From contig NZ_JABBGI010000005.1 of NCBI RefSeq assembly GCF_012927325.1, forward strand, positions 124,001 through 188,000: DNA of 64,000 nucleotides, written 5' to 3'. This DNA comes from Chryseobacterium antibioticum (GTDB lineage: Bacteria > Bacteroidota > Bacteroidia > Flavobacteriales > Weeksellaceae). The notes under the pieces were generated by a model. The model was not told the DNA's origin. It saw nothing but the letters and a program-made list of their open reading frames with translations, and did not search any database. Within the stretch, counting starts at the first letter, position 1. The number at the start of each line of letters is the position of its first letter. Of the stretch, positions 26,461 through 34,116 are shown one piece after another. The position numbers and the translations under genes were made by a program.

Positions 26461-27486
26461 TTAGTTATTAGGAATTAAAGTAGTGCCGCTTCTTTTGTTA
26501 TTGAACACACTCCCTCTGTTGTTTCTGTTGTTATCCTGGCCTGTTACCAGCAAAATAATAATTGCAATGACGAAATCCAGCAAAATACACCCGGCCAACA
26601 CCACAAACTGATACATTCCAAAGTGTTTAATGGCATGTTCAAAGGCAAAGCCTATCTTTCCTACTTCCTGGGTCTGAGAAACGATGGGCTCAAAATGAAT
26701 TTTTTCATTTCCTAAAACCGTCTGCGCCCTGCTTCCCAATTTATTGTACTCAGCAAGCGATTCATCGATGACTCCTTGTGACAGATCATCTTTTTCTTTT
26801 TTGGACAATAAAAGCAGATCCTGGATATTTTTATTCCACTTTAAAGCGGCGTTATTAAGATCTGTCTTCAAAGCTCTCTCTTCGGGAGAAAGATCGGAGA
26901 TCATATTATCGATCTGGTGGCCCATTCTTTCGGAAAGATCTTCGTAATCGGTTCCTACGGGAGTGAGAAGATCTACTTTCTGACCGGTCAGTTTTTCGAT
27001 ATCCCTGATCAATGATTGGGCACGGGTTCCTATTCCTTTGTTTCCGGGATCTTTGATCTGTTCCATCAGCTGTTTTTTCTTGATCTCGATATTCTGGGTG
27101 GTGATTTTATTGTATTTATAGCTCAGCTTTGATTCTACATCATTTTCAAGCGCCATAAAGCTTTTGTTAATCTCCCGGAGTTCATCGGTATAGATATCCG
27201 TTTTCATAAACCTGGTATACAATGCATTAAAATTGGCGATAAAACAGAAAGAAGCGATAAATACATAGATTCCCACAAGACTTCCTGTAGGTTTTCCTTC
27301 CAGTTTGGCATTTCGGATCATCCAGCAAAGAAATAAGAGCAGAAGCGACAATACAAGGGCGATCACAAATGATGCGGGCCCAAAGATCTGCTGCAGACCA
27401 AGCCATGTCTGATAAAAGCTGACACTGATGAGGAGCAGGGCAAGTACTCCTAAAAAGAGGTCTGCCGGAGTCGTTTTTTTATTCAT
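26461..27486 (-). CDS. Membrane protein with coiled coil, first gene of GTPase operon
   Basis: The 341-residue protein has three N-terminal membrane helices (about 8-28, 34-56, 67-90), a charged mostly helical middle (about 100-285) and one C-terminal membrane helix (about 295-320, QFVVLAGCILLDFVIAIIIL). The Asn/Arg-rich tail is unusual. It does not match a family I know. With the GTPase and adaptor it would form an envelope complex. Confidence 0.6.
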   Translation of the reverse strand: MNKKTTPADLFLGVLALLLISVSFYQTWLGLQQIFGPASFVIALVLSLLLLFLCWMIRNAKLEGKPTGSLVGIYVFIASFCFIANFNALYTRFMKTDIYTDELREINKSFMALENDVESKLSYKYNKITTQNIEIKKKQLMEQIKDPGNKGIGTRAQSLIRDIEKLTGQKVDLLTPVGTDYEDLSERMGHQIDNMISDLSPEERALKTDLNNAALKWNKNIQDLLLLSKKEKDDLSQGVIDESLAEYNKLGSRAQTVLGNEKIHFEPIVSQTQEVGKIGFAFEHAIKHFGMYQFVVLAGCILLDFVIAIIILLVTGQDNNRNNRGSVFNNKRSGTTLIPNN

Positions 27487-27829
27487 AATGTTTGAGTTGT
27501 TTGTTTTCGTTTTATAATGCCCGAAACTACAAACAACCGTAAAAGAAAAATTACGGGAAGCCGTAAACCATTCTATTTCTTACCTGAGCAAAAGAAAAAA
27601 TTTCCGAAAACCGTTAGGGGCAAAATATCCGTATTGAAAAGACTTTCAGACTAATTAGATTTTACAAATAAATACTATAGATATTAAATATAATACAGAC
27701 TATTCCTTTTATCATTGAATTTAAAGCAATACAACACATTTTAAAATCACTTTATCGTGACAAATATGTATTTTCAATAATAATATTTCATACTTTAGTG
27801 ATAACTAAAACCATCAAAATTCAAAATTT
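27487..27829. other. Divergent intergenic control region
   Basis: There is no gene. The stretch separates the divergent GTPase operon and the T9SS-sorted protein gene and should carry both promoters. TACTTTAG near 27790 is a near match to the -7 box for the plus-strand gene. Confidence 0.4.
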
Positions 27830-29008
27830 ATGAAAACATCATTATTATCCATGAAAAATGGCCTGGCAACAGCTATGCTATTGTTAAGCGTAATCGCCAG
27901 CGCACAGCAATGGCAGGTTACCGGAAATGGGGGAATTACTCCAGCCAATTACGCGGGAACTGTAGATCCCATGCCTTTTTATCTGAGAACCAACGGTGCT
28001 TCTTCCAACCCGGGACAGGCTATCCTTAACGAAGCAGGCTCGTTTATCGTAGACGCCGTGAATAACTCCAATATCGCCAAAGTAAAAGGAAGTATCGTTA
28101 CGGGAAGCTCCAATATTCTTGGAGGGCTGGCCAGCAGTTCCATAGTAAGCGGCTGGGGAAATGATCTCAGTAATGCTGGAGGTGCCAATATCGTGAGCGG
28201 ACAGGATAATATGGTCCTGAATAATTCAAGTAAGTCTGTAGCATTGGGCTGGAAAAATACTATCAGGAATCATAACCAGTTTGCATTAGGGGTAGGCATC
28301 GATCTTAAGGATGTATATTCCGGAGGATTCGGAATTGACCTGGCAGCTACCGGAAACCGTTCATTCGTGATCGGATCAGGAACGGGAGGAGCGAAACTGA
28401 CAAACAATATTCCGTTGTCTATTATGTTTGGATTGTCTCCTACATCAACCATGCTGATCAAAGATAAAAGTGTCGGTATTCTTACGCTCGCTCCTACTGC
28501 CAATTTCCATACGGTAGGAACGGTAAGACATGAAAATCTACCTACAGGAAGCGGCCGTGCCCTGGTTGTAGATGCAAGTGGAAATGTAATGGTTTCGAAT
28601 ACACCGCTCAATAAAACAGCTTCGACTTCAGATGAAACCATCCAACAGCTGGAAGACCGCATTAAAAATCTTGAAAATACGGTAGAGGAGATGAAACAAC
28701 TGCTATTGAACAAAGGCGTTTCATCAACTGATATTTCTTCTTCGGATGTTGCCCAACTTGCTCAAAATGTTCCCAATCCTACCAAAAACGGAACGAGCAT
28801 CAGCTATTATCTTCCGAAAAGTGCAAAAACAGCCTCTATTGAAGTATACAACATCTCCGGCCAGCTGGTGAAATCCCTCCCACTCCATGAGAAAGGCAAC
28901 GGAACAATCAACCTATCAGGTTCAGAACTGCAATCCGGCACTTATGTGTACAGCATGATTACAGACGGAAAAGTGACGGGTTCTAAAAAGATGGTTATCC
29001 GGGATTAA
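27830..29008 (+). CDS. T9SS-sorted surface protein with YadA-like head repeats
   Basis: The 392-residue protein has a signal peptide (about 1-25), a middle of YadA/Hia-like head repeats (about 85-190, such as SIVSGWGNDLSNAGGANIVSGQ and SKSVALGWKN, read as the GxxNxxxxxxSxAxG pattern), a short coiled coil (about 265-292) and a C-terminal type IX secretion sorting domain (about 307-392; QNVPNPTKNGTSISY ... YNISGQLVKSL ... GTYVYSM). It should be exported through T9SS and bound to the cell surface, where an adhesin role is likely. Confidence 0.8.
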   Translation: MKTSLLSMKNGLATAMLLLSVIASAQQWQVTGNGGITPANYAGTVDPMPFYLRTNGASSNPGQAILNEAGSFIVDAVNNSNIAKVKGSIVTGSSNILGGLASSSIVSGWGNDLSNAGGANIVSGQDNMVLNNSSKSVALGWKNTIRNHNQFALGVGIDLKDVYSGGFGIDLAATGNRSFVIGSGTGGAKLTNNIPLSIMFGLSPTSTMLIKDKSVGILTLAPTANFHTVGTVRHENLPTGSGRALVVDASGNVMVSNTPLNKTASTSDETIQQLEDRIKNLENTVEEMKQLLLNKGVSSTDISSSDVAQLAQNVPNPTKNGTSISYYLPKSAKTASIEVYNISGQLVKSLPLHEKGNGTINLSGSELQSGTYVYSMITDGKVTGSKKMVIRD

Positions 29009-29035
29009 ATTCTTGATATCATATTTTCAAAAGAT

Positions 29036-29063
29036 GATCAATGGAACTTCCATTGATCGTTTT
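29036..29063 (+). terminator. Terminator of the T9SS-protein gene
   Basis: Stem gatcaatgga/tccattgatc with a 3-base loop followed by GTTTTT. Confidence 0.75.
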
Positions 29064-29206
29064 TATTTAGTTAAGAAATCCAATTTCAGAATAATGGACT
29101 TCTTATTGTCTTTTTGATATACACATATCTCCAAACAATGTGATTTAAATCCAATTTTTTCGTAAATTTCAACCATAAAGAAATATCATTGTAAATATTT
29201 AATATT

Positions 29207-29911
29207 ATGGAAATTGAGAACATCTGTAATGCCATCAGGAAATGGAATACATTAACAGAATTGTATAAGATGGGCAATAAAGTAAGTGAACAGGAAATCC
29301 TCAATGCGCTTAATCAGGGGACGCATTTCAGTGTTACAGGAAAGGAAATAAATGAATGGAGAAGATATCTGGAGCATGAAGATAACAAAGCTATACACGC
29401 CTATGCAGGCATTGATGAAGGCCTGCTTAAATTTTTCCTGATCGATTCCAAAAGCGATGCAGATGCAGATTTCAGCCATATTCTTGTCAAAAAATTTACT
29501 CGCGGATCGGTTGATCCGCTCCAGCGGTATTTCAGTGAAACATTGGAGGCACCGTCTATTGACTGGGAATCTGCGATCAACCGGAATTTCAGATGGAATA
29601 TGTTCGGCAGCACATGGCTTGAAGTGAACAGAGAAAAGCCATTTTTCAGGTTAATTTCTATTCCTTTTTCAGATTATGAGAAATTAGGCCTTGAGGAGGA
29701 TCAGGCATGCATCTGCTTTCTGGGACTTACTACTTTACTAAAAGACGGAGGCAGTCTCTCGGATTATCATATAGAATTTATTACTGTGAAACATCTGGAA
29801 GTGAATGAAGTGAGTAATAAAGCAGAAGACTTTTCTACGCCCAGACCGCCATTCTCCATATCCGGCCTGCAAAATTTCCAACTCCTGATCAAAAGTGATG
29901 GAAATATATAA
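29207..29911 (+). CDS. Unrecognised protein, first gene of the regulator operon (234 aa)
   Basis: I do not recognise this protein. It has no signal peptide or membrane helix. It is moderately acidic and contains a repeated aromatic region (about 105-160, DWESAINRNFRWNMFGSTWLEVN). The gene overlaps the following membrane protein gene by 17 bases and so belongs to the four-gene operon that ends with a histidine kinase and response regulator. A role in signal sensing or in the Reb system is a guess from position. Confidence 0.65.
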   Translation: MEIENICNAIRKWNTLTELYKMGNKVSEQEILNALNQGTHFSVTGKEINEWRRYLEHEDNKAIHAYAGIDEGLLKFFLIDSKSDADADFSHILVKKFTRGSVDPLQRYFSETLEAPSIDWESAINRNFRWNMFGSTWLEVNREKPFFRLISIPFSDYEKLGLEEDQACICFLGLTTLLKDGGSLSDYHIEFITVKHLEVNEVSNKAEDFSTPRPPFSISGLQNFQLLIKSDGNI

Positions 29912-30545
29912 CAGCCTGTCTCTTTTTCTGCAGATCCTTATCAACCTGACACTGATCACCGGCCTTGTTCTTTTTCTGATGACCGGAATAAGAGAAAAAC
30001 TCCTGCTATTGCTGTTTTTTCTGGGCGAATCTGCCTTGGAACTGTCTGACCTCATCGGAAGGCTGTTGAAACTGAATGCACACAATGTTTACAATTACTC
30101 ATTAAGCCAGTTTTTGAGTTTGCTTGCCCTGACAGAAATTTACAATAGCTATTTCTTCAAGATTCCTTCTCGTATAAGGGCTCTGATCTACACGTCTGCA
30201 TTGGTACTCCTGGCATTCAACATTATGTATCGCCAGAGTATTGAAGCGCTTACCTTTTACTCTAATATTATCCCGAATATTGTGATCTGTAGCTTTGGAG
30301 GACTTTACTTCCTGAAAATAATCAGAAAGGCAAAAACAGAATCCACTCTGTTCATGGTGAATGTTGCTGTATTTCTGTTTTTTTCCATTGAGACGGTGAT
30401 TTCCACTACATTTAATTTCCTGATCAACAACCATATGGAATGGGTAGCGCCCATCTGGCTTTTCAGAGGAGTGCTTTTGCTGTGCTTTTATCTTGCTATC
30501 GTTAATATGGGATGCCGTACCGGGAAGATCAGAATCTGGCAGTAG
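29895..30545 (+). CDS. Multi-pass membrane protein, candidate sensor partner (216 aa)
   Basis: It has about seven hydrophobic helices, which is the layout of sensory membrane modules that are fused to or partner histidine kinases. It overlaps the previous gene by 17 bases and the kinase gene by 34 bases, suggesting that all are coupled. Since the kinase itself has only one membrane anchor, this protein may be its sensor. I find no named domain. Confidence 0.65.
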   Translation: MMEIYNSLSLFLQILINLTLITGLVLFLMTGIREKLLLLLFFLGESALELSDLIGRLLKLNAHNVYNYSLSQFLSLLALTEIYNSYFFKIPSRIRALIYTSALVLLAFNIMYRQSIEALTFYSNIIPNIVICSFGGLYFLKIIRKAKTESTLFMVNVAVFLFFSIETVISTTFNFLINNHMEWVAPIWLFRGVLLLCFYLAIVNMGCRTGKIRIWQ

Positions 30546-31264
30546 TTGTATGGATCTGGATTGGGTTTCTGTTCTTAATGACCTTATTCATAACCGTACT
30601 CACGGCCACTTATCTGAAAGGTATAAAAAAAAATAAAAAAAAAATTATGCAGATGGTCAGAAATGCCCAGGCAGAATGTTTGAAAAACACACTTTATATT
30701 CAGGAAAAAGACAGGGAACGTTTGTCAGAGGAACTCCATGATAATATTATTTCAAGGCTTAACCTCATCCGTTTAAATACAGAAGGTAAAAGTGTTAATG
30801 ATCTGAGCCGGGACATCAGAGTGTCGATGCAGCTTATCCGGGAACTTTCCCACAACCTTACACCACCTGATCTGGATGAGATAGAACTTCCGGATCTTAT
30901 TGCAGATTATCTTGAACAGATTGAAGGCATACCTGTTATTTTTCATCATTCCGGAACTGGTGGCAAGAGGATCAGCAGTTCAGTCAAATTAAATCTGTTC
31001 AGAATCGTGCAGGAGCTTATCAGCAATGTACTGAAACATGCGCAGGCTACCAAAGTGGACATAAGTCTCAGGATTTCATCCCGGTATCTGGTCTTAACTG
31101 TGAAAGATAATGGCTGTGGCTTTGAGACAGGAAATAAATATGGAGGAATAGGTCTGAGAAATATAAAATCAAGAACTCAACAGATCAACGCTGTTTATAA
31201 ATTAAAGACTAAGCCGGGAAAAGGAGTCCAATGGCTGCTCCTTATGACATTAAAATCAAACTAA
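30512..31264 (+). CDS. NarL-type sensor histidine kinase (HisKA_3)
   Basis: The 250-residue kinase has one membrane anchor (about residues 10-33), the HisKA_3 phospho-acceptor RLSEELHDNI with His76, and a HATPase domain with the N-box ELISNVLKHA (about 168-177), DNGCGFE and GGIGLRNI. It phosphorylates the response regulator encoded 3 bases downstream. A run of A9-T-A10 (30625-30644) codes the Lys-rich linker after the membrane helix and could slip. It is the third gene of the operon. Confidence 0.9.
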   Translation: MPYREDQNLAVVVWIWIGFLFLMTLFITVLTATYLKGIKKNKKKIMQMVRNAQAECLKNTLYIQEKDRERLSEELHDNIISRLNLIRLNTEGKSVNDLSRDIRVSMQLIRELSHNLTPPDLDEIELPDLIADYLEQIEGIPVIFHHSGTGGKRISSSVKLNLFRIVQELISNVLKHAQATKVDISLRISSRYLVLTVKDNGCGFETGNKYGGIGLRNIKSRTQQINAVYKLKTKPGKGVQWLLLMTLKSN

Positions 31265-31267
31265 AAT

Positions 31268-31951
31268 ATGAAAGAATCAGAAAAAATAAAGATCGGCATT
31301 GCGGACGATGACCTTCTATTTGTACAGCTTTTAAGGGATTATATAGACAGTGATGAACGATACCGGACGGTACTTACCTGCACCAGCGGAGCAGCTTTCC
31401 TGGAAGAAATGAACAGGCATACCCCCGATATTCTGATCCTGGACCTGAGAATGGCCAACGGCAGCGGCCTTGAAGTATTATCAGTTTTATCCAACAGCTC
31501 TACAGGGATGAAAATCATTGTACTTTCGAGTTTTTACAGGCGGTCTTTTATGGGCCAGATGCTGAAAATGGGAGCACATGCTTTTCTTTCCAAAGAAATA
31601 GAAATGAGTGAGCTTTCGGATGTGATTAATGCTGTGCATGTGAACGGCCATTATTTTTCTGACGACCAGGTAGAGGTGATGAGGCACCAGCTGTCTAATA
31701 AACTTCCTGAATTTCACGCCTATTCAAAAGATGATCTTACGGAGAGGGAAATTGATGTCCTAAAGCTTGTTTGCCAGCAGATGAGTACAAAAGAAATTGC
31801 AGACACCCTGTTCATTTCCCCAAAAACTGTTGAAACACATAAAACCAATCTGATGATCAAAACCTGTGTAAAGAATATGGCCGGACTGGTGATTTATGCT
31901 GTACAGAACCGGATTATTGATGCGGACAGAATTGTATTGCTGGATAAATAA
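31268..31951 (+). CDS. LuxR/NarL-family response regulator
   Basis: The 227-residue protein has a receiver domain (IADDD near 11-15, phosphorylation site Asp59 in ILDLRM) and a C-terminal LuxR-type HTH (about 158-215, LTEREIDVLKLVCQQMSTKEIADTLFIS, described by its key residues). It is encoded directly after its kinase. It converges on the Reb gene cluster, whose 3' end lies 75 bases away, so it is the prime candidate regulator of that cluster. In other bacteria, reb loci also sit near regulators. Confidence 0.9.
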   Translation: MKESEKIKIGIADDDLLFVQLLRDYIDSDERYRTVLTCTSGAAFLEEMNRHTPDILILDLRMANGSGLEVLSVLSNSSTGMKIIVLSSFYRRSFMGQMLKMGAHAFLSKEIEMSELSDVINAVHVNGHYFSDDQVEVMRHQLSNKLPEFHAYSKDDLTEREIDVLKLVCQQMSTKEIADTLFISPKTVETHKTNLMIKTCVKNMAGLVIYAVQNRIIDADRIVLLDK

Positions 31952-31969
31952 CGATTCATCCCATAAAAA

Positions 31970-31999
31970 ATCAGGGAGTACACGTAGGCACTCCCTGAT
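31970..31999. terminator. Bidirectional terminator between regulator and Reb cluster
   Basis: Stem atcagggagt/actccctgat with a 10-base loop; A6 on the plus side gives a T-run for minus-strand (Reb) transcripts, and it also follows the response-regulator gene. Confidence 0.75.
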
Positions 32000-32025
32000 A
32001 GGAAATCTAAAAAACATGTTATAAA

Positions 32026-32286
32026 TTAAGGATTCAATATTTTGGCAATGGAGACAGCATCTGCTATCGTGTCCATGCTGTAGATCTGTATAACTCCTTG
32101 TGTAGTGGCTGCCTGACCTAAAATATTTTGCTGGTTCTGCGTATTCACTGCATTTTCAAACATGATTCCTGTAGAGTGTGCAGCGGACTGATAAACATTG
32201 CTTAATGCCATTGCAGGAGACTCTGCTACTACCTTTACATTGGATTGGGTAACTGCGTCTGTGATTTGTTCGTTAACTGTTGCCAT
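32026..32286 (-). CDS. RebB-family R-body protein, tandem copy 5 (last)
   Basis: The 86-residue protein has the RebB (killing-trait) pattern: ITDAVTQSNVKVV near residues 8-20, then ESPAMALSNVYQSAAHSTGI, ENAVNTQNQQNIL, QAATTQG and a C-terminal YSMDTIADA. R-body proteins assemble into coiled protein ribbons that unroll and can rupture cells. This is the last of five near-identical head-to-tail genes and carries GQ (not TQ) before AATTQG. A preserved 5' leader and a hairpin precede it. Confidence 0.87.
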   Translation of the reverse strand: MATVNEQITDAVTQSNVKVVAESPAMALSNVYQSAAHSTGIMFENAVNTQNQQNILGQAATTQGVIQIYSMDTIADAVSIAKILNP

Positions 32287-32314
32287 AATGATTATTGTTT
32301 ATTTGGGTTAGAAA

Positions 32315-32335
32315 ACAGCCGGCTCATCCGGCTGT
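32315..32335 (-). repeat. Spacer hairpin upstream of RebB copy 5
   Basis: Stem acagccgg/ccggctgt with a 5-base loop in the short gap between Reb genes. Homologous smaller CCGG stems lie at 32656-32668, 32992-33004 and 33330-33342. On the minus strand the stem is followed by TTTT, about 30 bases before each ATG. Confidence 0.65.
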
Positions 32336-32363
32336 CAGGATTTTTTTTGCTGTCAGCCGAGTC

Positions 32364-32624
32364 TTAAGGATTCAGAATTTTAGCAATAGAAACAGCATCT
32401 GCTATTGTATCCAGGCTGTAAATCTGCGTAACACCTTGTGTAGTGGCTGCCTGGGTTAGAATATTCTGCTGGTTTTGGGTATTCACTGCATTTTCAAACA
32501 TGATTCCTGTGGAATGCGCTGCTGTCTGGTATACGTTGCTTAAAGCCATTGCAGGAGATTCGCCTACAACTTTTACATTGGATTGGGTAACTGCGTCTGT
32601 GATTTGTTCGTTAACTGTTGCCAT
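32364..32624 (-). CDS. RebB-family R-body protein, tandem copy 4
   Basis: This 86-residue copy differs from its neighbours at a few positions only: VVGESPAM at about 19-26, NILTQAATTQGVTQIYSLDT in the C-terminal third. It has the same length and the same start region as the other four. It follows copy 3 by 74 bases. Its function would be as a structural unit of an R-body ribbon, by family. Confidence 0.88.
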   Translation of the reverse strand: MATVNEQITDAVTQSNVKVVGESPAMALSNVYQTAAHSTGIMFENAVNTQNQQNILTQAATTQGVTQIYSLDTIADAVSIAKILNP

Positions 32625-32698
32625 AATGGTTATTGTTTATTTAGGTTAAAAATGACCGGTTCATCCGGCTGTTAGAATTTTTTTGATGTGAACTTATT

Positions 32699-32959
32699 TT
32701 AAGGATTCAGGATTTTAGCAATAGAAACAGCATCTGCTATTGTATCCAGGCTATAGATTTGCGTCACTCCCTGTGTAGTAGCTGCCTGGGTTACAATGTT
32801 TTGCTGGTTCTGCGTATTCACTGCATTTTCAAACATGATTCCTGTAGAATGCGCCGCTGTCTGGTATACATTGCTTAAAGCCATTGCTGGAGACTCTGCT
32901 ACCACTTTTACATTGGATTGGGTAACTGCGTCTGTGATTTGTTGGTTAACTGTTGCCAT
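32699..32959 (-). CDS. RebB-family R-body protein, tandem copy 3
   Basis: This 86-residue copy begins MATVNQQ (Gln where other copies have Glu) and has VVAESPAM and NIVTQAATTQGVTQ. The leader before its ATG is base-for-base the same as that of copy 5 over about 24 bases. It is part of the same head-to-tail array. Confidence 0.88.
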   Translation of the reverse strand: MATVNQQITDAVTQSNVKVVAESPAMALSNVYQTAAHSTGIMFENAVNTQNQQNIVTQAATTQGVTQIYSLDTIADAVSIAKILNP

Positions 32960-33038
32960 AATGATTATTGTTTATTTGGGTTAAAAAACGACCGGAATTT
33001 CCGGCTTGTCATGATTTTTAGTATCTGCTGAAAAGCTT

Positions 33039-33299
33039 TTAAGGTTTCAGAATTTTAGCAATAGAAATTGCATCTGCAATGGTATCCTTACTGTAAATCT
33101 GAGCAATACCCTGCGTAGTGGCTGCCTGAGTCACAATGTTCTGCTGGTTTTGGGTATTCACTGCATTTTCAAACATGATTCCTGTAGAATGTGCTGCTGT
33201 CTGGTACACGTTGCTTAAAGCCATTGCAGGAGATTCACCTACTACTTTTACATTGGATTGGGTAACTGCATCTGTAATTTGTTCGTTAACTGTTGCCAT
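33039..33299 (-). CDS. RebB-family R-body protein, tandem copy 2
   Basis: This 86-residue copy has NIVTQAATTQGIAQIYSKDTIADAISIAKILKP in its C-terminal third, given here by its differences: IAQ for VTQ, SKDT for SLDT, and KP at the end. Changes concentrate in this C-terminal part while the core AAHSTGIMFENAVNTQ is fixed in all copies, which points to selection on the core. Confidence 0.88.
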   Translation of the reverse strand: MATVNEQITDAVTQSNVKVVGESPAMALSNVYQTAAHSTGIMFENAVNTQNQQNIVTQAATTQGIAQIYSKDTIADAISIAKILKP

Positions 33300-33374
33300 A
33301 ATGATTATTGTTTATTTGGATTAAAAACACCGGATCTGCCGGATTTGTAAAGCTTACTTTTTGTCCTTTAAAAA

Positions 33375-33635
33375 TTAAGGTTTCAGGATTTTAGCAATTG
33401 AAACAGCGTCTGCTACCGTATCCATGCTATAAATTTGCATAATACCCTGAGTAGTGGCTGCCTGTCCTAAAATGTTCTGTTGGTTTTGCGTGTTCACTGC
33501 ATTTTCAAACATGATTCCTGTAGAATGTGCGGCTGTCTGATACACGTTGCTTAAAGCCATTGCAGGAGATTCACCCACCACTTTCACATTAGACTGCGTT
33601 ACTGCGTCTGTAATTTGTTCGTTAACTGTTGCCAT
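33375..33635 (-). CDS. RebB-family R-body protein, tandem copy 1 (first)
   Basis: This 86-residue copy is the first of the array. It ends in KP and carries NILGQAATTQGIMQIYSMDTVADA in its C-terminal third. Its leader differs from the other four: it reads aacaattaacaact before the ATG, and a hairpin gagatccggtctc lies at 33655-33667. It may therefore have a different level of expression. Confidence 0.88.
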   Translation of the reverse strand: MATVNEQITDAVTQSNVKVVGESPAMALSNVYQTAAHSTGIMFENAVNTQNQQNILGQAATTQGIMQIYSMDTVADAVSIAKILKP

Positions 33636-33707
33636 AGTTGTTAATTGTTTTTTTGAGATCCGGTCTCGGTTAATAAAATATTTGATTTAAACTAGTTTCT
33701 ATATTAT

Positions 33708-33815
33708 TTAAGCTCCTGCAGATGAATACGGTAAAACAGATTTCAAAACATTGTTGTAGACTGTGACTGTGCTTCCGCTGTATGGGTGATTCTCAATACA
33801 ATGGGTTGAAATCAT
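33708..33815 (-). CDS. Possible very small protein in Reb cluster (35 aa)
   Basis: The frame opens with MISTHCIENH and ends with PYSSAGA. Its end resembles the end of the next small frame (AGA-stop after a VY...-type segment). It lies 37 bases downstream of that frame. There is no known family. It could be chance, but the operon-like spacing and shared ending make it worth listing. Confidence 0.3.
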   Translation of the reverse strand: MISTHCIENHPYSGSTVTVYNNVLKSVLPYSSAGA

Positions 33816-33851
33816 GGTCTGTAAAATCTGCAAGAGTTAAAATCTTTATTT

Positions 33852-34004
33852 TTAAGCTCCAGCTATCCTGGTATGATACTGAAAAAAGGATGCGGTTGAG
33901 ATTTTCCGGGTGTATACTCCTAAAAAGTCAATTTCTGCCGTAGGTATGCTGTAACATGATATATGCCTGTAGTTGAGGATTACCTGACTGTGTATGTTAA
34001 GCAT
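33852..34004 (-). CDS. Possible very small protein in Reb cluster (50 aa)
   Basis: The frame starts MLNIHSQVIL directly after the stop codon of the preceding tiny frame (TAG-ATG) and ends HTRIAGA. It has no known motif. A GVYT ... AGA pattern is shared loosely with the 35-residue frame downstream. Low confidence. Confidence 0.3.
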   Translation of the reverse strand: MLNIHSQVILNYRHISCYSIPTAEIDFLGVYTRKISTASFFQYHTRIAGA

Positions 34005-34094
34005 CTAAAAACCGGTGTGGAAAATAATATTGACGTGATTGTATATGCTGAGGTCACCCGTTTCTATCTTTACAGAGAAATAAACCGCATCCAT
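34005..34094 (-). CDS. Possible very small protein in Reb cluster (29 aa)
   Basis: The frame begins MDAVYFSVKIE 22 bases after the stop of the divergent Reb gene and stops exactly where the next small frame starts. Such tight packing suggests coupled translation, but the length is close to what chance allows. Confidence 0.25.
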   Translation of the reverse strand: MDAVYFSVKIETGDLSIYNHVNIIFHTGF

Positions 34095-34116
34095 TGTTAT
34101 TGCTGACTGGAATTGA

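Noticed and set aside
32443-33324. Plus-strand open frames opposite the RebB copies
   Set aside because: They recur at the same place in each copy because the genes are near-identical; their translations (repeated hydrophobic text such as WVFTAFSNMIPVEC) are antisense shadows.
32026-33635. Regularly spaced repeats that could look like a CRISPR array or tandem repeat locus
   Set aside because: The units are about 335-340 bases, each a full 86-codon RebB gene with a spacer; they are duplicated genes, not CRISPR repeats.
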